Part shown: positions 35,972 through 43,088 of the stretch, one piece after another
How positions within the stretch are numbered: position 1 is the stretch's first letter
How the letters are laid out: each line of letters opens with the position of its first letter
Source: Streptomyces sp. NBC_00654
GTDB lineage: Bacteria > Actinomycetota > Actinomycetes > Streptomycetales > Streptomycetaceae
DNA length: 64,000 nt
Direction of reading: 5' to 3'
Assembly (NCBI RefSeq): GCF_026341775.1
Contig: NZ_JAPEOB010000003.1
Location: 744,001-808,000 of the forward strand
Program-made: the position numbers and the translations under genes
Notes under the pieces: model-generated
The model's input: the letters and a program-made list of their open reading frames with translations, nothing else
Database searches by the model: none
What the model was told of the DNA's origin: nothing

Positions 35972-36460
35972 TCACGCGTCCTCCCGCCGCTCCACCCGGA
36001 AGAGCCGGATCTCCCGCTCCACCCGTGCCTGGTACGCCGCGTAGGGCGGCCAGAACCGCAGCGCCACCTGCCACACCTCGGCCCGCTCCCCGCCCTGGAG
36101 CAGCCGGGCGCGCACCGGTACGTCCCGGCCCTTCCAGTTGACGACGGCCGCGTCCGGGTGGGCCAGCAGATTCGCAGTCCAGGCCGGATGTCCCGTACGG
36201 CCGAAGTTGCTGCCGACCAGGATCCAGCTGCGGTCCGCCCCGCCCTCCGGCATGCAGGCCAGCGGTGTGGTCCGCGGCTGCCCGCTCCGCGCCCCCGGCA
36301 CCGTCAGGATCAGCCCCGGCAGCATCCGGGAGCTGAGCAGCACCCTGCCCCGGGTGAGCCGGTGCACGGCGCGGTCCATCGCGGGGACCACGTGCGGGGC
36401 GATCCGCGCGAAGGCACGGGTGGAGGAGATTTTCTGGATCAGCCGGACGCCGCGGGCCAT
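35972..36460 (-). CDS. Ddn-like deazaflavin (F420)-dependent nitroreductase family protein
   Basis: A 162-residue split-beta-barrel protein of the Ddn/DUF385 family. LILTVPGARSGQPRTTPLACMPEGG...WILVGSNFGRTGHPAWTANLLAHPDAAVVNWKGR is the conserved F420-binding core. Family members reduce or oxidise with F420H2. It starts at an ATG overlapping the stop of the acyl-CoA dehydrogenase gene (TGATG), so it is cotranscribed with it and falls under the palindrome at 37704. It may be an unusual redox partner in the catabolic pathway. Confidence 0.85.
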   Translation of the reverse strand: MARGVRLIQKISSTRAFARIAPHVVPAMDRAVHRLTRGRVLLSSRMLPGLILTVPGARSGQPRTTPLACMPEGGADRSWILVGSNFGRTGHPAWTANLLAHPDAAVVNWKGRDVPVRARLLQGGERAEVWQVALRFWPPYAAYQARVEREIRLFRVERREDA

Positions 36461-37665
36461 CAGACCGCCACCCCGCGCCCGGCGGTGTCCGGCGCGAACA
36501 GGCCCGCCTGCCGCGCCGCGTGGTCGCGCAGCCGGTGGACGGGGCCGAAGAGCAGTTCGTCGGAGGCGGCCCGCTTGAAGTAGAGGTGCGCCTCGTGTTC
36601 CCAGGTGAAGCCGATGCCGCCGTGCAGTTGGATGGCCTCCGACGTGGTGACCCGCAGCGCCTCCAGCGCCTGGGCGAGCGCCAGCCCGCCCGCCGCCGGG
36701 TCCCAGGCCGCGTAGTAGGCCGCCGAGCGGGCCGCCTGCACCTGGACGTACAGGTCGGCCAGCCGGTGTTTCACCGCCTGGAACGAGCCGATGGGCCGGC
36801 CGAACTGTTCGCGTTCCCCGGCATACGCGACGGTCCGGTCCAGCGCGCTCTCCGCGGCCCCGACCGCCTCGGCGGCCAGCACGGCGGCGACCGTACGGCC
36901 GGCCTCGGCCAGCGCACCCGCGGCGTCCGTGGTGTCGTCGGCGCCGAGGAGTTCGGCGGAGGTGTCGCGCAGTTCGACCCGGGCGAGCGGTCTGGTGCCG
37001 TCCATCGCGGTCTGCCGGGTGCGGACGAGGCCGGCCGCCGACGCGGCGGGCACGAGGAACAGGAGCGTACGGCTGCGGGGGAAGCCTCCGGTGTGGGCGG
37101 CGACCAGCAGCAGCCCGGCGCTGTGGCCGTCGAGCACCTGGGCGGCCTCCCCGTACAGCCGCCAGCCCCCCTCGCTCCCGCCGTCGTCCGGCCGGGCCTG
37201 GATGCCGCCGGCCCGGCCGCCGCCCGCCCACTGCCCGCCGGCGTTGTCGCCGGTCAGGCCCAGGGCGGTGGCCAGGGAGCCGCCGGGAACCGCGAGGGCG
37301 GCGGTCAGGGCGCCCTCGGCGATGCGGGGCAGCAGGGCGGTGCGCTGGGCCTCGGTGCCGAGCCGGGCGATCAGGGGTGCGGCGAGCACGGAGGTGGCCA
37401 GCAGGGGGGAGGGCAGCAGGGCGCGGCCCGCCTCCTCGCAGGCGAGGGCCAGTTCGGCGGTGCCGCAGCCGACGCCGCCGTACGCCTCGGGCAGCGCGAT
37501 CCCGGGCAGCCCCAGCTCCCGGGCGAGCCGGTGCCACAGGGCCTCGTCGTAGCCGGGTGCGGTGTCCGCGGCGGCGCGGACCTCGCCGGGTCCGCAGTGG
37601 GTGACCAGGAGTGCGCGCAGGGTGCGGCGGATCTCGTGCTGCTCCGCGGTGAAGGCGGCGTCCAT
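36460..37665 (-). CDS. acyl-CoA dehydrogenase family protein
   Basis: A 401-residue flavoprotein with the dehydrogenase order: N-terminal helical domain, mid beta domain, and C-terminal helices with FGRPIGSFQAVKHRLADLYVQVQAARSAAYYA and LHGGIGFTWEHEAHLYFKRA. It resembles the less conserved chains of alpha2beta2 FadE heteromers used on steroid-CoA thioesters: the beta-domain motifs are weak and the catalytic glutamate is not obvious. The partner may be one of the dehydrogenases at 56-63 kb. First gene of a two-gene operon preceded by a palindrome and TAACAT. Confidence 0.85.
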   Translation of the reverse strand: MDAAFTAEQHEIRRTLRALLVTHCGPGEVRAAADTAPGYDEALWHRLARELGLPGIALPEAYGGVGCGTAELALACEEAGRALLPSPLLATSVLAAPLIARLGTEAQRTALLPRIAEGALTAALAVPGGSLATALGLTGDNAGGQWAGGGRAGGIQARPDDGGSEGGWRLYGEAAQVLDGHSAGLLLVAAHTGGFPRSRTLLFLVPAASAAGLVRTRQTAMDGTRPLARVELRDTSAELLGADDTTDAAGALAEAGRTVAAVLAAEAVGAAESALDRTVAYAGEREQFGRPIGSFQAVKHRLADLYVQVQAARSAAYYAAWDPAAGGLALAQALEALRVTTSEAIQLHGGIGFTWEHEAHLYFKRAASDELLFGPVHRLRDHAARQAGLFAPDTAGRGVAV

Positions 37666-37703
37666 CTCGGGCTCCTTCCCCTCGGGAGCCGGCGGCCCCC
37701 GAT

Positions 37704-37718
37704 CTGACGGTCCGTCAT
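37704..37718. promoter_or_regulatory. regulon palindrome, site C (acyl-CoA dehydrogenase promoter)
   Basis: CTGACG-GTC-CGTCAT, one mismatch. On the minus strand TAACAT (37717-37722) overlaps it as a possible -10 for the dehydrogenase operon, so binding would block transcription. Confidence 0.7.
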
Positions 37719-37848
37719 GTTAGGCGGGAAGTGGCGAGAATCCCAGACTGCCGCACCACGCGCACCCCCGCACCCCCGCGCCCACCTCCGCCCCCGCGCA
37801 CCCACGCCGCGAGAACGCGGCCTCCACGGAGGCCGCACCCGACCGCAT

Positions 37849-37863
37849 CTGATGTACCGTCAG
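37849..37863. promoter_or_regulatory. regulon palindrome, site D (second thiolase promoter)
   Basis: CTGATG-TAC-CGTCAG, one mismatch, ending only four bases before the thiolase ATG. No ribosome site fits between them, so the mRNA is probably leaderless and the operator covers the transcription start. Confidence 0.7.
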
Positions 37864-37867
37864 ATTC

Positions 37868-39049
37868 ATGCCTTCCTCACCCTCCTCCCCCCCGCGCAAG
37901 GTCGCTGTCGTCGGCATATCCCTCGCGGACTGCGGACGCGTCGACGGGCCCACCCCGTACGCCCTGCACGCCCAGGCCGCCCGCCGGGCACTGGCCGACT
38001 CGGGCCTGGACCGCTCGGTCGTCGACGGCTTCGCCTCGGCCGGTCTGGGCACGCTCGCCCCGGTCGAGGTCGCCGAGTACCTGGGCCTCAAGCCCACCTG
38101 GGTGGACTCCACGGCGGTCGGCGGCGCGACCTGGGAGGTGATGGCGGCGCACGCGGCGGACGCCATCGCCGCCGGTCGCGCCAACGCCGTACTCCTGGTC
38201 TACGGGTCCACGGCCAGGGCCGACATCAAGGCGGGCCGCCGCACGTCGAACCTGTCGTTCGGGGCGCGCGGCCCGCTCCAGTTCGAGGTGCCGTACGGGC
38301 ACTCGCTGATCGCCAAGTACGCGATGGCCGCCCGCCGCCACATGCACGAGTACGGCACGACGCTGGAACAGCTCGCCGAGGTGGCGGTGCGGGCGCGGGC
38401 GAACGCGGCGGCCAACCCGGACGCGATGTTCCGGGACCCCATCACGGTGGACGACGTGCTGTCCGGCCCGATGATCGCGGACCCGTTCACCAAACTGCAC
38501 TGCTGCGTCCGCAGCGACGGTGGCTGCGCGGTGCTGCTGGCGGCGGCGGAGTACGTACCGGACACGGCGAAGGCCCCGGTGTGGGTCCTCGGCACCGGGG
38601 AGCACGTCTCGCACTCCACCATGTCCGAGTGGGAGGACTTCACCGTCTCCCCCGCCGCCGTATCGGGCCGGCTGGCCTTCGAACGGGCCGGGGTGCGGCC
38701 CGCCGACATCGACCTCGCCGAGATCTACGACGCGTTCACCTATATGACGCTGGTGACGCTGGAGGACCTGGGGTTCTGCGCCAAGGGCGAGGGCGGCGCG
38801 TTCGTGGAGAAGGGCCGGACGGGCCTGACGGGCGAGCTGCCGGTGAACACGGACGGCGGCGGCCTCTCCGCCTGTCACCCCGGGATGCGCGGGCTGTTCC
38901 TGCTGGTGGAGGCAGTACGGCAACTGCGCGGCGAGGCGGGCGAGCGCCAGGTGAGACGCGCGGGCGGGCGGCTGCCGGAGCTGGCGGTGGCCTCGGGGAC
39001 GGGCGGTTGGTTCTGCTCGTCGGGGACGGTGGTCCTGGGGCGGGGCTGA
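37868..39049 (+). CDS. thiolase-fold lipid-transfer/aldolase protein, second copy
   Basis: A 393-residue non-classical thiolase related to the one at 27200. Shared blocks include RRHMHEYGTT, FTKLHCCVRSDGGCAVLLAAAEY, LAEIYDAFTYMTLVTLEDLGFCAKGEGGAFVE and NTDGGGLSACHPG, where SACHPG replaces the other copy's SEAYVHG. Its DUF35 partner is probably the one at 42041. Divergent from the dehydrogenase operon, with a palindrome at each start. The final 25 residues are followed by a G-rich non-coding tract. Confidence 0.85.
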   Translation: MPSSPSSPPRKVAVVGISLADCGRVDGPTPYALHAQAARRALADSGLDRSVVDGFASAGLGTLAPVEVAEYLGLKPTWVDSTAVGGATWEVMAAHAADAIAAGRANAVLLVYGSTARADIKAGRRTSNLSFGARGPLQFEVPYGHSLIAKYAMAARRHMHEYGTTLEQLAEVAVRARANAAANPDAMFRDPITVDDVLSGPMIADPFTKLHCCVRSDGGCAVLLAAAEYVPDTAKAPVWVLGTGEHVSHSTMSEWEDFTVSPAAVSGRLAFERAGVRPADIDLAEIYDAFTYMTLVTLEDLGFCAKGEGGAFVEKGRTGLTGELPVNTDGGGLSACHPGMRGLFLLVEAVRQLRGEAGERQVRRAGGRLPELAVASGTGGWFCSSGTVVLGRG

Positions 39050-39230
39050 GGGGAACGGGACTGAGGGGAACGGGACTGAGGGCCAACGGGGGAGCGAGCT
39101 GGGGGCGGACCGAGAGAGGACGGGCCGAGGGGGCGGGGCCGGGGGGCGGGGTCGAGAGAGGACGGGGCCGAGGGGCGGGGCCGGGGGGACGGGGTCGAGA
39201 AGGTCGGGGCCGAGGGGGCGGGCGGCCCGC
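39050..39230 (+). repeat. G-rich degenerate repeat tract
   Basis: Short units such as GAGGGGAACGGGACT and GGGGCCGAGGGGGCGGG recur after the thiolase stop. The plus strand is extremely purine- and G-rich and could form G-quadruplexes in DNA or RNA. No gene. Confidence 0.6.
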
Positions 39231-39278
39231 TCGCACAGCCACGACCGGCGCGGTCCCGCGCGACTCACCGGGCCGCGT

Positions 39279-39296
39279 GAGCCGTGACTCACGGGC
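39279..39296. promoter_or_regulatory. inverted repeat upstream of the PdxH-like gene
   Basis: CGTGAG-CCGTGA-CTCACG with further GTGA half-sites on both sides (39263-39305) lies about 20 bases ahead of the oxidase start. Possible operator; regulator unknown. Confidence 0.4.
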
Positions 39297-39316
39297 TGCG
39301 TGAATGATGAGGCCGC

Positions 39317-39994
39317 ATGAACGACGCGACCTCCGACACCCAGCGCGCTTTCCGCGACCTTCTGCACGCCCAGCGCGTCTGGGACACCGACCTTCCCGGC
39401 TTCGACCCGGCCACCGCACCGCACTCCCCCGTACCCCTCTTTCACGCCTGGTTCGCCGAGGCCGTGGCCGCCGGGCAGCCCGAGCCGCACACGATGACGC
39501 TGGCCACCGTCGACGCGGGGGGCCACCCCGACGTACGGACGCTGATGCTGCACGACGTGGACGACCGGGGCTGGCACTTCGCCACGCACGCCACCAGCGC
39601 GAAGGGCCGCCAGCTCGCCGCCCGCCCGTACGCCGCGCTCGGCTTCTACTGGCCGGCCCAGGGGCGGCAGGTACGCGTCCGCGGCCCGGTCACCGTGTGC
39701 GCCCCGGCCGAGAGCAGCGCCGATCTGCACGCCCGGTCCACCGGGGCACTGGCCGCGGCCCTGACCGGGTCGCAGAGCGACGTCCTCGGCTCCGGCGAGG
39801 AGCTGGCCCGCGCCGCCGACGCGGCCTGGGAGCGGGCACGGGCGGAGCCGGACGCCGAGGTGCCGACCTGGACGCGCTACACGGTCGAGCCGCACGAGGC
39901 CGAGTTCTTCCAGGGCGACGCCCGGCGACGGCACATCCGGCTGCGCTACCGCCTGGAGGACGGGGCGTGGGTGCGGGAACTGCTCTGGCCCTGA
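39317..39994 (+). CDS. pyridoxamine 5'-phosphate oxidase family protein
   Basis: A 225-residue FMN-binding split-barrel enzyme laid out like PdxH: TMTLATVDAGGHPDVRTLMLHDVDDRGWHFATHATSAKGRQLAARPYAALGFYWPAQGRQVRVRGPV, ending with RRRHIRLRYRLEDGAWVRELLWP, which resembles the PdxH C-terminal RL.P motif. It may oxidise pyridoxamine phosphate or be a diverged flavin oxidase. It is not in the acyl-CoA regulon by motif; its own inverted repeat lies upstream. Confidence 0.85.
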   Translation: MNDATSDTQRAFRDLLHAQRVWDTDLPGFDPATAPHSPVPLFHAWFAEAVAAGQPEPHTMTLATVDAGGHPDVRTLMLHDVDDRGWHFATHATSAKGRQLAARPYAALGFYWPAQGRQVRVRGPVTVCAPAESSADLHARSTGALAAALTGSQSDVLGSGEELARAADAAWERARAEPDAEVPTWTRYTVEPHEAEFFQGDARRRHIRLRYRLEDGAWVRELLWP

Positions 39995-40009
39995 GACGGC
40001 ACCCATTTA

Positions 40010-40207
40010 GACCGACCGGCAAATGGAGGGCGGCGTCGCGGGGCTGGGTACGCACATCTGCGGCGTTGTCGTCAATCACCATGGCTCCTTCCCCAAGCTC
40101 TCGGCTGCGCTCGAGCAGGGGAGACCCCATCTGCCTCAATCCTCCGCCTTGCAGCCGCACGCACCCAGCCCCGCTCCTTCTCCCGCCCCCCATTTGCCGG
40201 TCGGTCT
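40010..40207. mobile_element. MITE-like element with terminal inverted repeats
   Basis: A 198-bp element. Its ends are inverted repeats starting GACCGACCGGCAAATGG and extending imperfectly for about 45 bp (through GGGGCTGGGT). Both ends are flanked by TTA in direct orientation (40007-40009 and 40208-40210), a possible target duplication. The interior has a CCCC..CGAG..GGGG hairpin and no transposase. I recall close sequences scattered in Streptomyces genomes. It lies about 60 bp upstream of htpX. Confidence 0.65.
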
Positions 40208-40267
40208 TATTCGATTTCAACAAAAAAGGGGCACTATGGGAGACAGGTGAGCTGTTGGGAGGCACCG

Positions 40268-41176
40268 ATGCCACGAGCCCGTTCGCGGTACGCCCCGGAC
40301 CGCGGTCTGACCACCCGCATGGTGAGCACCATGTTCTTCATCGGTCTGCTGTACGTCGTTCTCGTCGGCGTACTCCTGGCGGTGCTGCGTGGGTCCTGGC
40401 CGATCATCCTGATCATCACGGGCGGCCTCTTCGTCGCCCAGTTCTGGTTCAGCGACCGCATCGCCGCGTACGGCATGGGGGCCCGCGAGGTCACCCCCGA
40501 GCAGGCCCCTGAGCTGCACGGTGCGATCGACCGGATCTGCGCCCTGGCGGACATGCCCAAACCGCGGGTGGCGATCGCGCGGAGCGACGTACCGAACGCC
40601 TTCGCCACCGGCCGCAGCGAGCGGACCGCCCTCGTCTGCGCCACCACCGGACTGCTCCGCAGACTGGAACCCGAGGAGCTGGAGGGTGTCCTCGCGCACG
40701 AGATGTCGCACGTCGCGCACCGCGATGTCGCCGTCATGACGATCGCGTCGTTCCTCGGAGTGCTGGCGGGCGTCATCACCCGGGTGGCCCTGTGGGGCGG
40801 CTTCGCCCGCAGCCGGGGCAATGACCCGGCGGGCATCATCGTGATGCTGATCCCGCTGATCAGCGCCGTCGTGTACGCGCTCAGCTTCCTGCTGACCCGG
40901 CTGCTCTCCCGCTACCGCGAGCTGTCCGCCGACCGCACGGCCGCCCTGCTCACCGGCCGTCCCTCGGCCCTCGCCTCGGCCCTGACCAAGGTCAGCGGCC
41001 AGATGGCCCGCATCCCCACCGAGGACCTGCGCAAGGCGGAGCCGTACAACGCCTTCTACTTCGTCCCGGCCTTCTCCTCCAAGGAGAGCCTGGGCAGGCT
41101 GCTCTCCTCGCACCCCACCCTCGAACAGCGCCTCGACCAGCTGGCCCGCATCTCGGCGGACCTGTCCCGCCCGTAG
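40268..41176 (+). CDS. htpX: HtpX-family M48 membrane zinc metalloprotease
   Basis: A 302-residue membrane protease. Two N-terminal helices (MFFIGLLYVVLVGVLLAVL, IILIITGGLFVAQFWF), then HEMSH (HExxH zinc site), two more helices, and the third ligand region ELSADRTAALLTG. It degrades damaged membrane proteins during envelope stress. GGGAGG fixes the ATG, seven codons into a longer open frame. pspAB follows. The MITE-like element sits directly upstream and may have replaced its promoter. Confidence 0.9.
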   Translation: MPRARSRYAPDRGLTTRMVSTMFFIGLLYVVLVGVLLAVLRGSWPIILIITGGLFVAQFWFSDRIAAYGMGAREVTPEQAPELHGAIDRICALADMPKPRVAIARSDVPNAFATGRSERTALVCATTGLLRRLEPEELEGVLAHEMSHVAHRDVAVMTIASFLGVLAGVITRVALWGGFARSRGNDPAGIIVMLIPLISAVVYALSFLLTRLLSRYRELSADRTAALLTGRPSALASALTKVSGQMARIPTEDLRKAEPYNAFYFVPAFSSKESLGRLLSSHPTLEQRLDQLARISADLSRP

Positions 41177-41235
41177 GAACACCGCTTCCGGCGACCCGCC
41201 CCAGGGCCCCGCCCGATTCCCGAAGGAGAAGCCCC

Positions 41236-41820
41236 GTGGGCCTGCTCGACTCGATCCTCGGCCGGAGCAAACCGGTCCGCCCCGACCTCGACCAGCTCTT
41301 CGCCGTCCCCTCGGCCGCGCTCACCCTCCAGGCCGGCGCGGGCTTCGCACCGACGGGCCTGGGGTCGGTGTGCTTCGCGGGGGTGGAGGGCGGCGGCTTC
41401 GCCCGGGTCCAGGAGGACGTACGGGAACTGCTGGACGCGGACACGGGCCGGGGCGGCGTCCCGGTGGAGTTCAGCCGTGACACGTACGGCTACACCTGGC
41501 TGCTCACCCGCCGGCCGCCCGAGGACACGGCCGCGCTGGTGAACGACCTCCACGCGGTGAACACCCTGCTCCAGGACGGCGGTTTCGGCCCGCACCTGCT
41601 CTGCTCCCTGATCGGCTTCCGGGACCGGGAGGGGCGCCCACTCGCGCTGGTGTACCTCTACAAGCGCGGCACGTTCTATCCCTTCGCCCCGGTGCCGGGC
41701 AGTACCGAGAAGCGTGACAACCAGCTGGAGTTGCAGGTCAGGGCCACACTCGGCGACGACCTGCGAGTGGAGAAGGACCTCGCCCGCTGGTTCCCGGTCT
41801 GGGGCGCGCCGGGGCTGTGA
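41236..41820 (+). CDS. pspAB: PspA-associated protein PspAB
   Basis: A 194-residue protein beginning MGLLDSILGRSKPVRPDLDQLFAVPSAALTLQ and containing FSRDTYGYTWLL and YLYKRGTFYPFAPV, typical of the actinobacterial PspAB family that accompanies htpX and PspA in envelope-stress loci. GTG start with AAGGAGAAG upstream. It is 59 bases behind htpX, in the same operon. Biochemical role not established. Confidence 0.85.
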   Translation: MGLLDSILGRSKPVRPDLDQLFAVPSAALTLQAGAGFAPTGLGSVCFAGVEGGGFARVQEDVRELLDADTGRGGVPVEFSRDTYGYTWLLTRRPPEDTAALVNDLHAVNTLLQDGGFGPHLLCSLIGFRDREGRPLALVYLYKRGTFYPFAPVPGSTEKRDNQLELQVRATLGDDLRVEKDLARWFPVWGAPGL

Positions 41821-41882
41821 GACGGGGCTGTGAGACGGCGACCCCGGGGAGGAATTCACGGCCGCGGGTTCAGCGCTCATGG

Positions 41883-41978
41883 CCTGGGGACGACTCGGCA
41901 CGACGGCCTGGGGACGACTCGGAACGACGACTTGGGAACGACTCGGAACGACGACTTGGGAACGACTCGGCACGACGG
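41883..41978. repeat. 24-bp tandem repeat, four copies
   Basis: Units of 24 bp from 41883, 41907, 41931 and 41955 (core ACGACTCGG.ACGACG) differ at a few positions. They lie between convergent genes, with no spacer structure and no plausible coding frame. Confidence 0.85.
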
Positions 41979-42040
41979 CTTCGGAACGCGGCCGGGCCGG
42001 TCGCCGGCCTCCCATCGAGTGGCCCACGGGCCGCCGGGGT

Positions 42041-42454
42041 TCAGCCTCGCGGCCGGAAGACCGCGACGGCCTCCCGCCCCTCCTCCTGCCGGAACGTGAC
42101 CCGGAGCGGCATCCCGATGGCCAGGTCCGCCTCCGCGCAGTCCACGATCTCCGTCATCATCCGGGGCCCCTCTGCCAGGTCGACGACGGCGGCGGCGTAC
42201 GGGGTGCGGGTGCCGAAGGGCGGCAGGTCGTTGCGGTGGACGACGGACCAGGTGTAGAGCGTGGCGAGGCCGGACGCCCGTTCCCAGGTCACGTCCTCGC
42301 TCCAGCAGTGCGGGCAGAACTCGCGGGGGTAGTGGTGGGCGCGCCCGCAGGCCGCGCAGCGGCGCAGGAGCAGGTGGCCCTCGGCGGCCGCGTCCCAGTA
42401 GGGGCGGGTGAAGGCGTCGGGCTCCGGCAGGTCGTAGCGGGGGGCGGCCGTCAC
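42041..42454 (-). CDS. DUF35 OB-fold, zinc-ribbon protein, second copy
   Basis: A 137-residue protein with the N-terminal helix FTRPYWDAAAEGHLLLRRC, a zinc ribbon (CAACG...CPHC) and an OB-fold ending VTFRQEEGREAVAVFRP. Same family as the protein at 28358. It probably partners the thiolase at 37868, which has no adjacent DUF35 gene. The GTG start overlaps the DoxX stop (GTGA), so it is cotranscribed with DoxX under the palindrome at 42927. Confidence 0.88.
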   Translation of the reverse strand: MTAAPRYDLPEPDAFTRPYWDAAAEGHLLLRRCAACGRAHHYPREFCPHCWSEDVTWERASGLATLYTWSVVHRNDLPPFGTRTPYAAAVVDLAEGPRMMTEIVDCAEADLAIGMPLRVTFRQEEGREAVAVFRPRG

Positions 42455-42903
42455 AGGAAGAGTCCGATCGCTTCGTCGAGGGACCAGGTCTGCCAGGACA
42501 TGGCGAACAGGGCGACGAGGGAGATCAGCGCCATCATCGCGTTCTGCCCCTGCTCGGCCCAGTCGTGGATCATCAGGACCAGATAGAGCAGGTTGAGCAG
42601 CAGCCCGGCGACCAGGGCGACCGGGGTGAGGAATCCGGCGACCAGGCCGAGTCCCAGGGCGAGTTCGGCGTACACGACGAGGTGGGCCATGACCTTGGGG
42701 CGTGGCGCGACGACGCGTTCGAAGCCGGTGCGCACCACCGCCCATCGGTGCTTGCCCGCCACGTCGGCCGCCCAGGCGATGCCCGTGCCCCGCTCGAACC
42801 AGCCCTTCTTGTCCTTGTGCCGCCAGCTCTCCAGCCACCACAGGCCGAGTCCTATACGGAGGACGGCCAGCCATTCCGCTCCGCCCAGCCAGATGGTCTG
42901 CAT
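42451..42903 (-). CDS. DoxX-like membrane protein
   Basis: A 150-residue protein with four helices (WLAVLRIGLGLWWLESW, VVYAELALGLGLVAGFL, ALVAGLLLNLLYLVLMI, AMMALISLVALFAM), the DoxX/quinol-oxidase-subunit-like fold. The W-x(5)-RH...KKGWFERG stretch is typical of actinobacterial members. GGGAGGGG at good spacing selects the ATG at 42903 over an upstream in-frame start that lies inside the operator. Its link to the DUF35 gene and the palindrome suggests a role at the membrane in the same pathway. Confidence 0.8.
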   Translation of the reverse strand: MQTIWLGGAEWLAVLRIGLGLWWLESWRHKDKKGWFERGTGIAWAADVAGKHRWAVVRTGFERVVAPRPKVMAHLVVYAELALGLGLVAGFLTPVALVAGLLLNLLYLVLMIHDWAEQGQNAMMALISLVALFAMSWQTWSLDEAIGLFL

Positions 42904-42926
42904 CAGGGCCCCTCCCGGTCGCGAAT

Positions 42927-42941
42927 CTGACGGCACGTCAG
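42927..42941. promoter_or_regulatory. regulon palindrome, site E (DoxX-DUF35 promoter)
   Basis: CTGACG-GCA-CGTCAG, perfect 6-3-6 palindrome 23 bases upstream of the DoxX start. The divergent monooxygenase gene begins 150 bp away. Confidence 0.75.
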
Positions 42942-43088
42942 TTCACCTGATGGCGACCGGAGTCCGCAAGGGGCGCGCTCGACCGGAGTGAGCGAGGAGG
43001 CCCTCGCGCAGGCACTCGTGATCAATTCGCAATCGATTTCCGCCTTGACCGAGACCCATCAACACCGCACGCCATTACGCTCCGAAGC

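Noticed and set aside
40023..40250. An open frame of 75 codons across the MITE-like element.
   Set aside because: It lies within the inverted-repeat element, has no codon bias and no conserved domain.
39303..40512. Long open frames overlapping the PdxH-like gene and htpX in other frames.
   Set aside because: They are shadows caused by high G+C; the real frames have domain matches and ribosome sites.
41883..41978. Regular repeats that might be taken for a CRISPR array.
   Set aside because: Units are contiguous 24-mers with no spacers between them and there are no cas genes.
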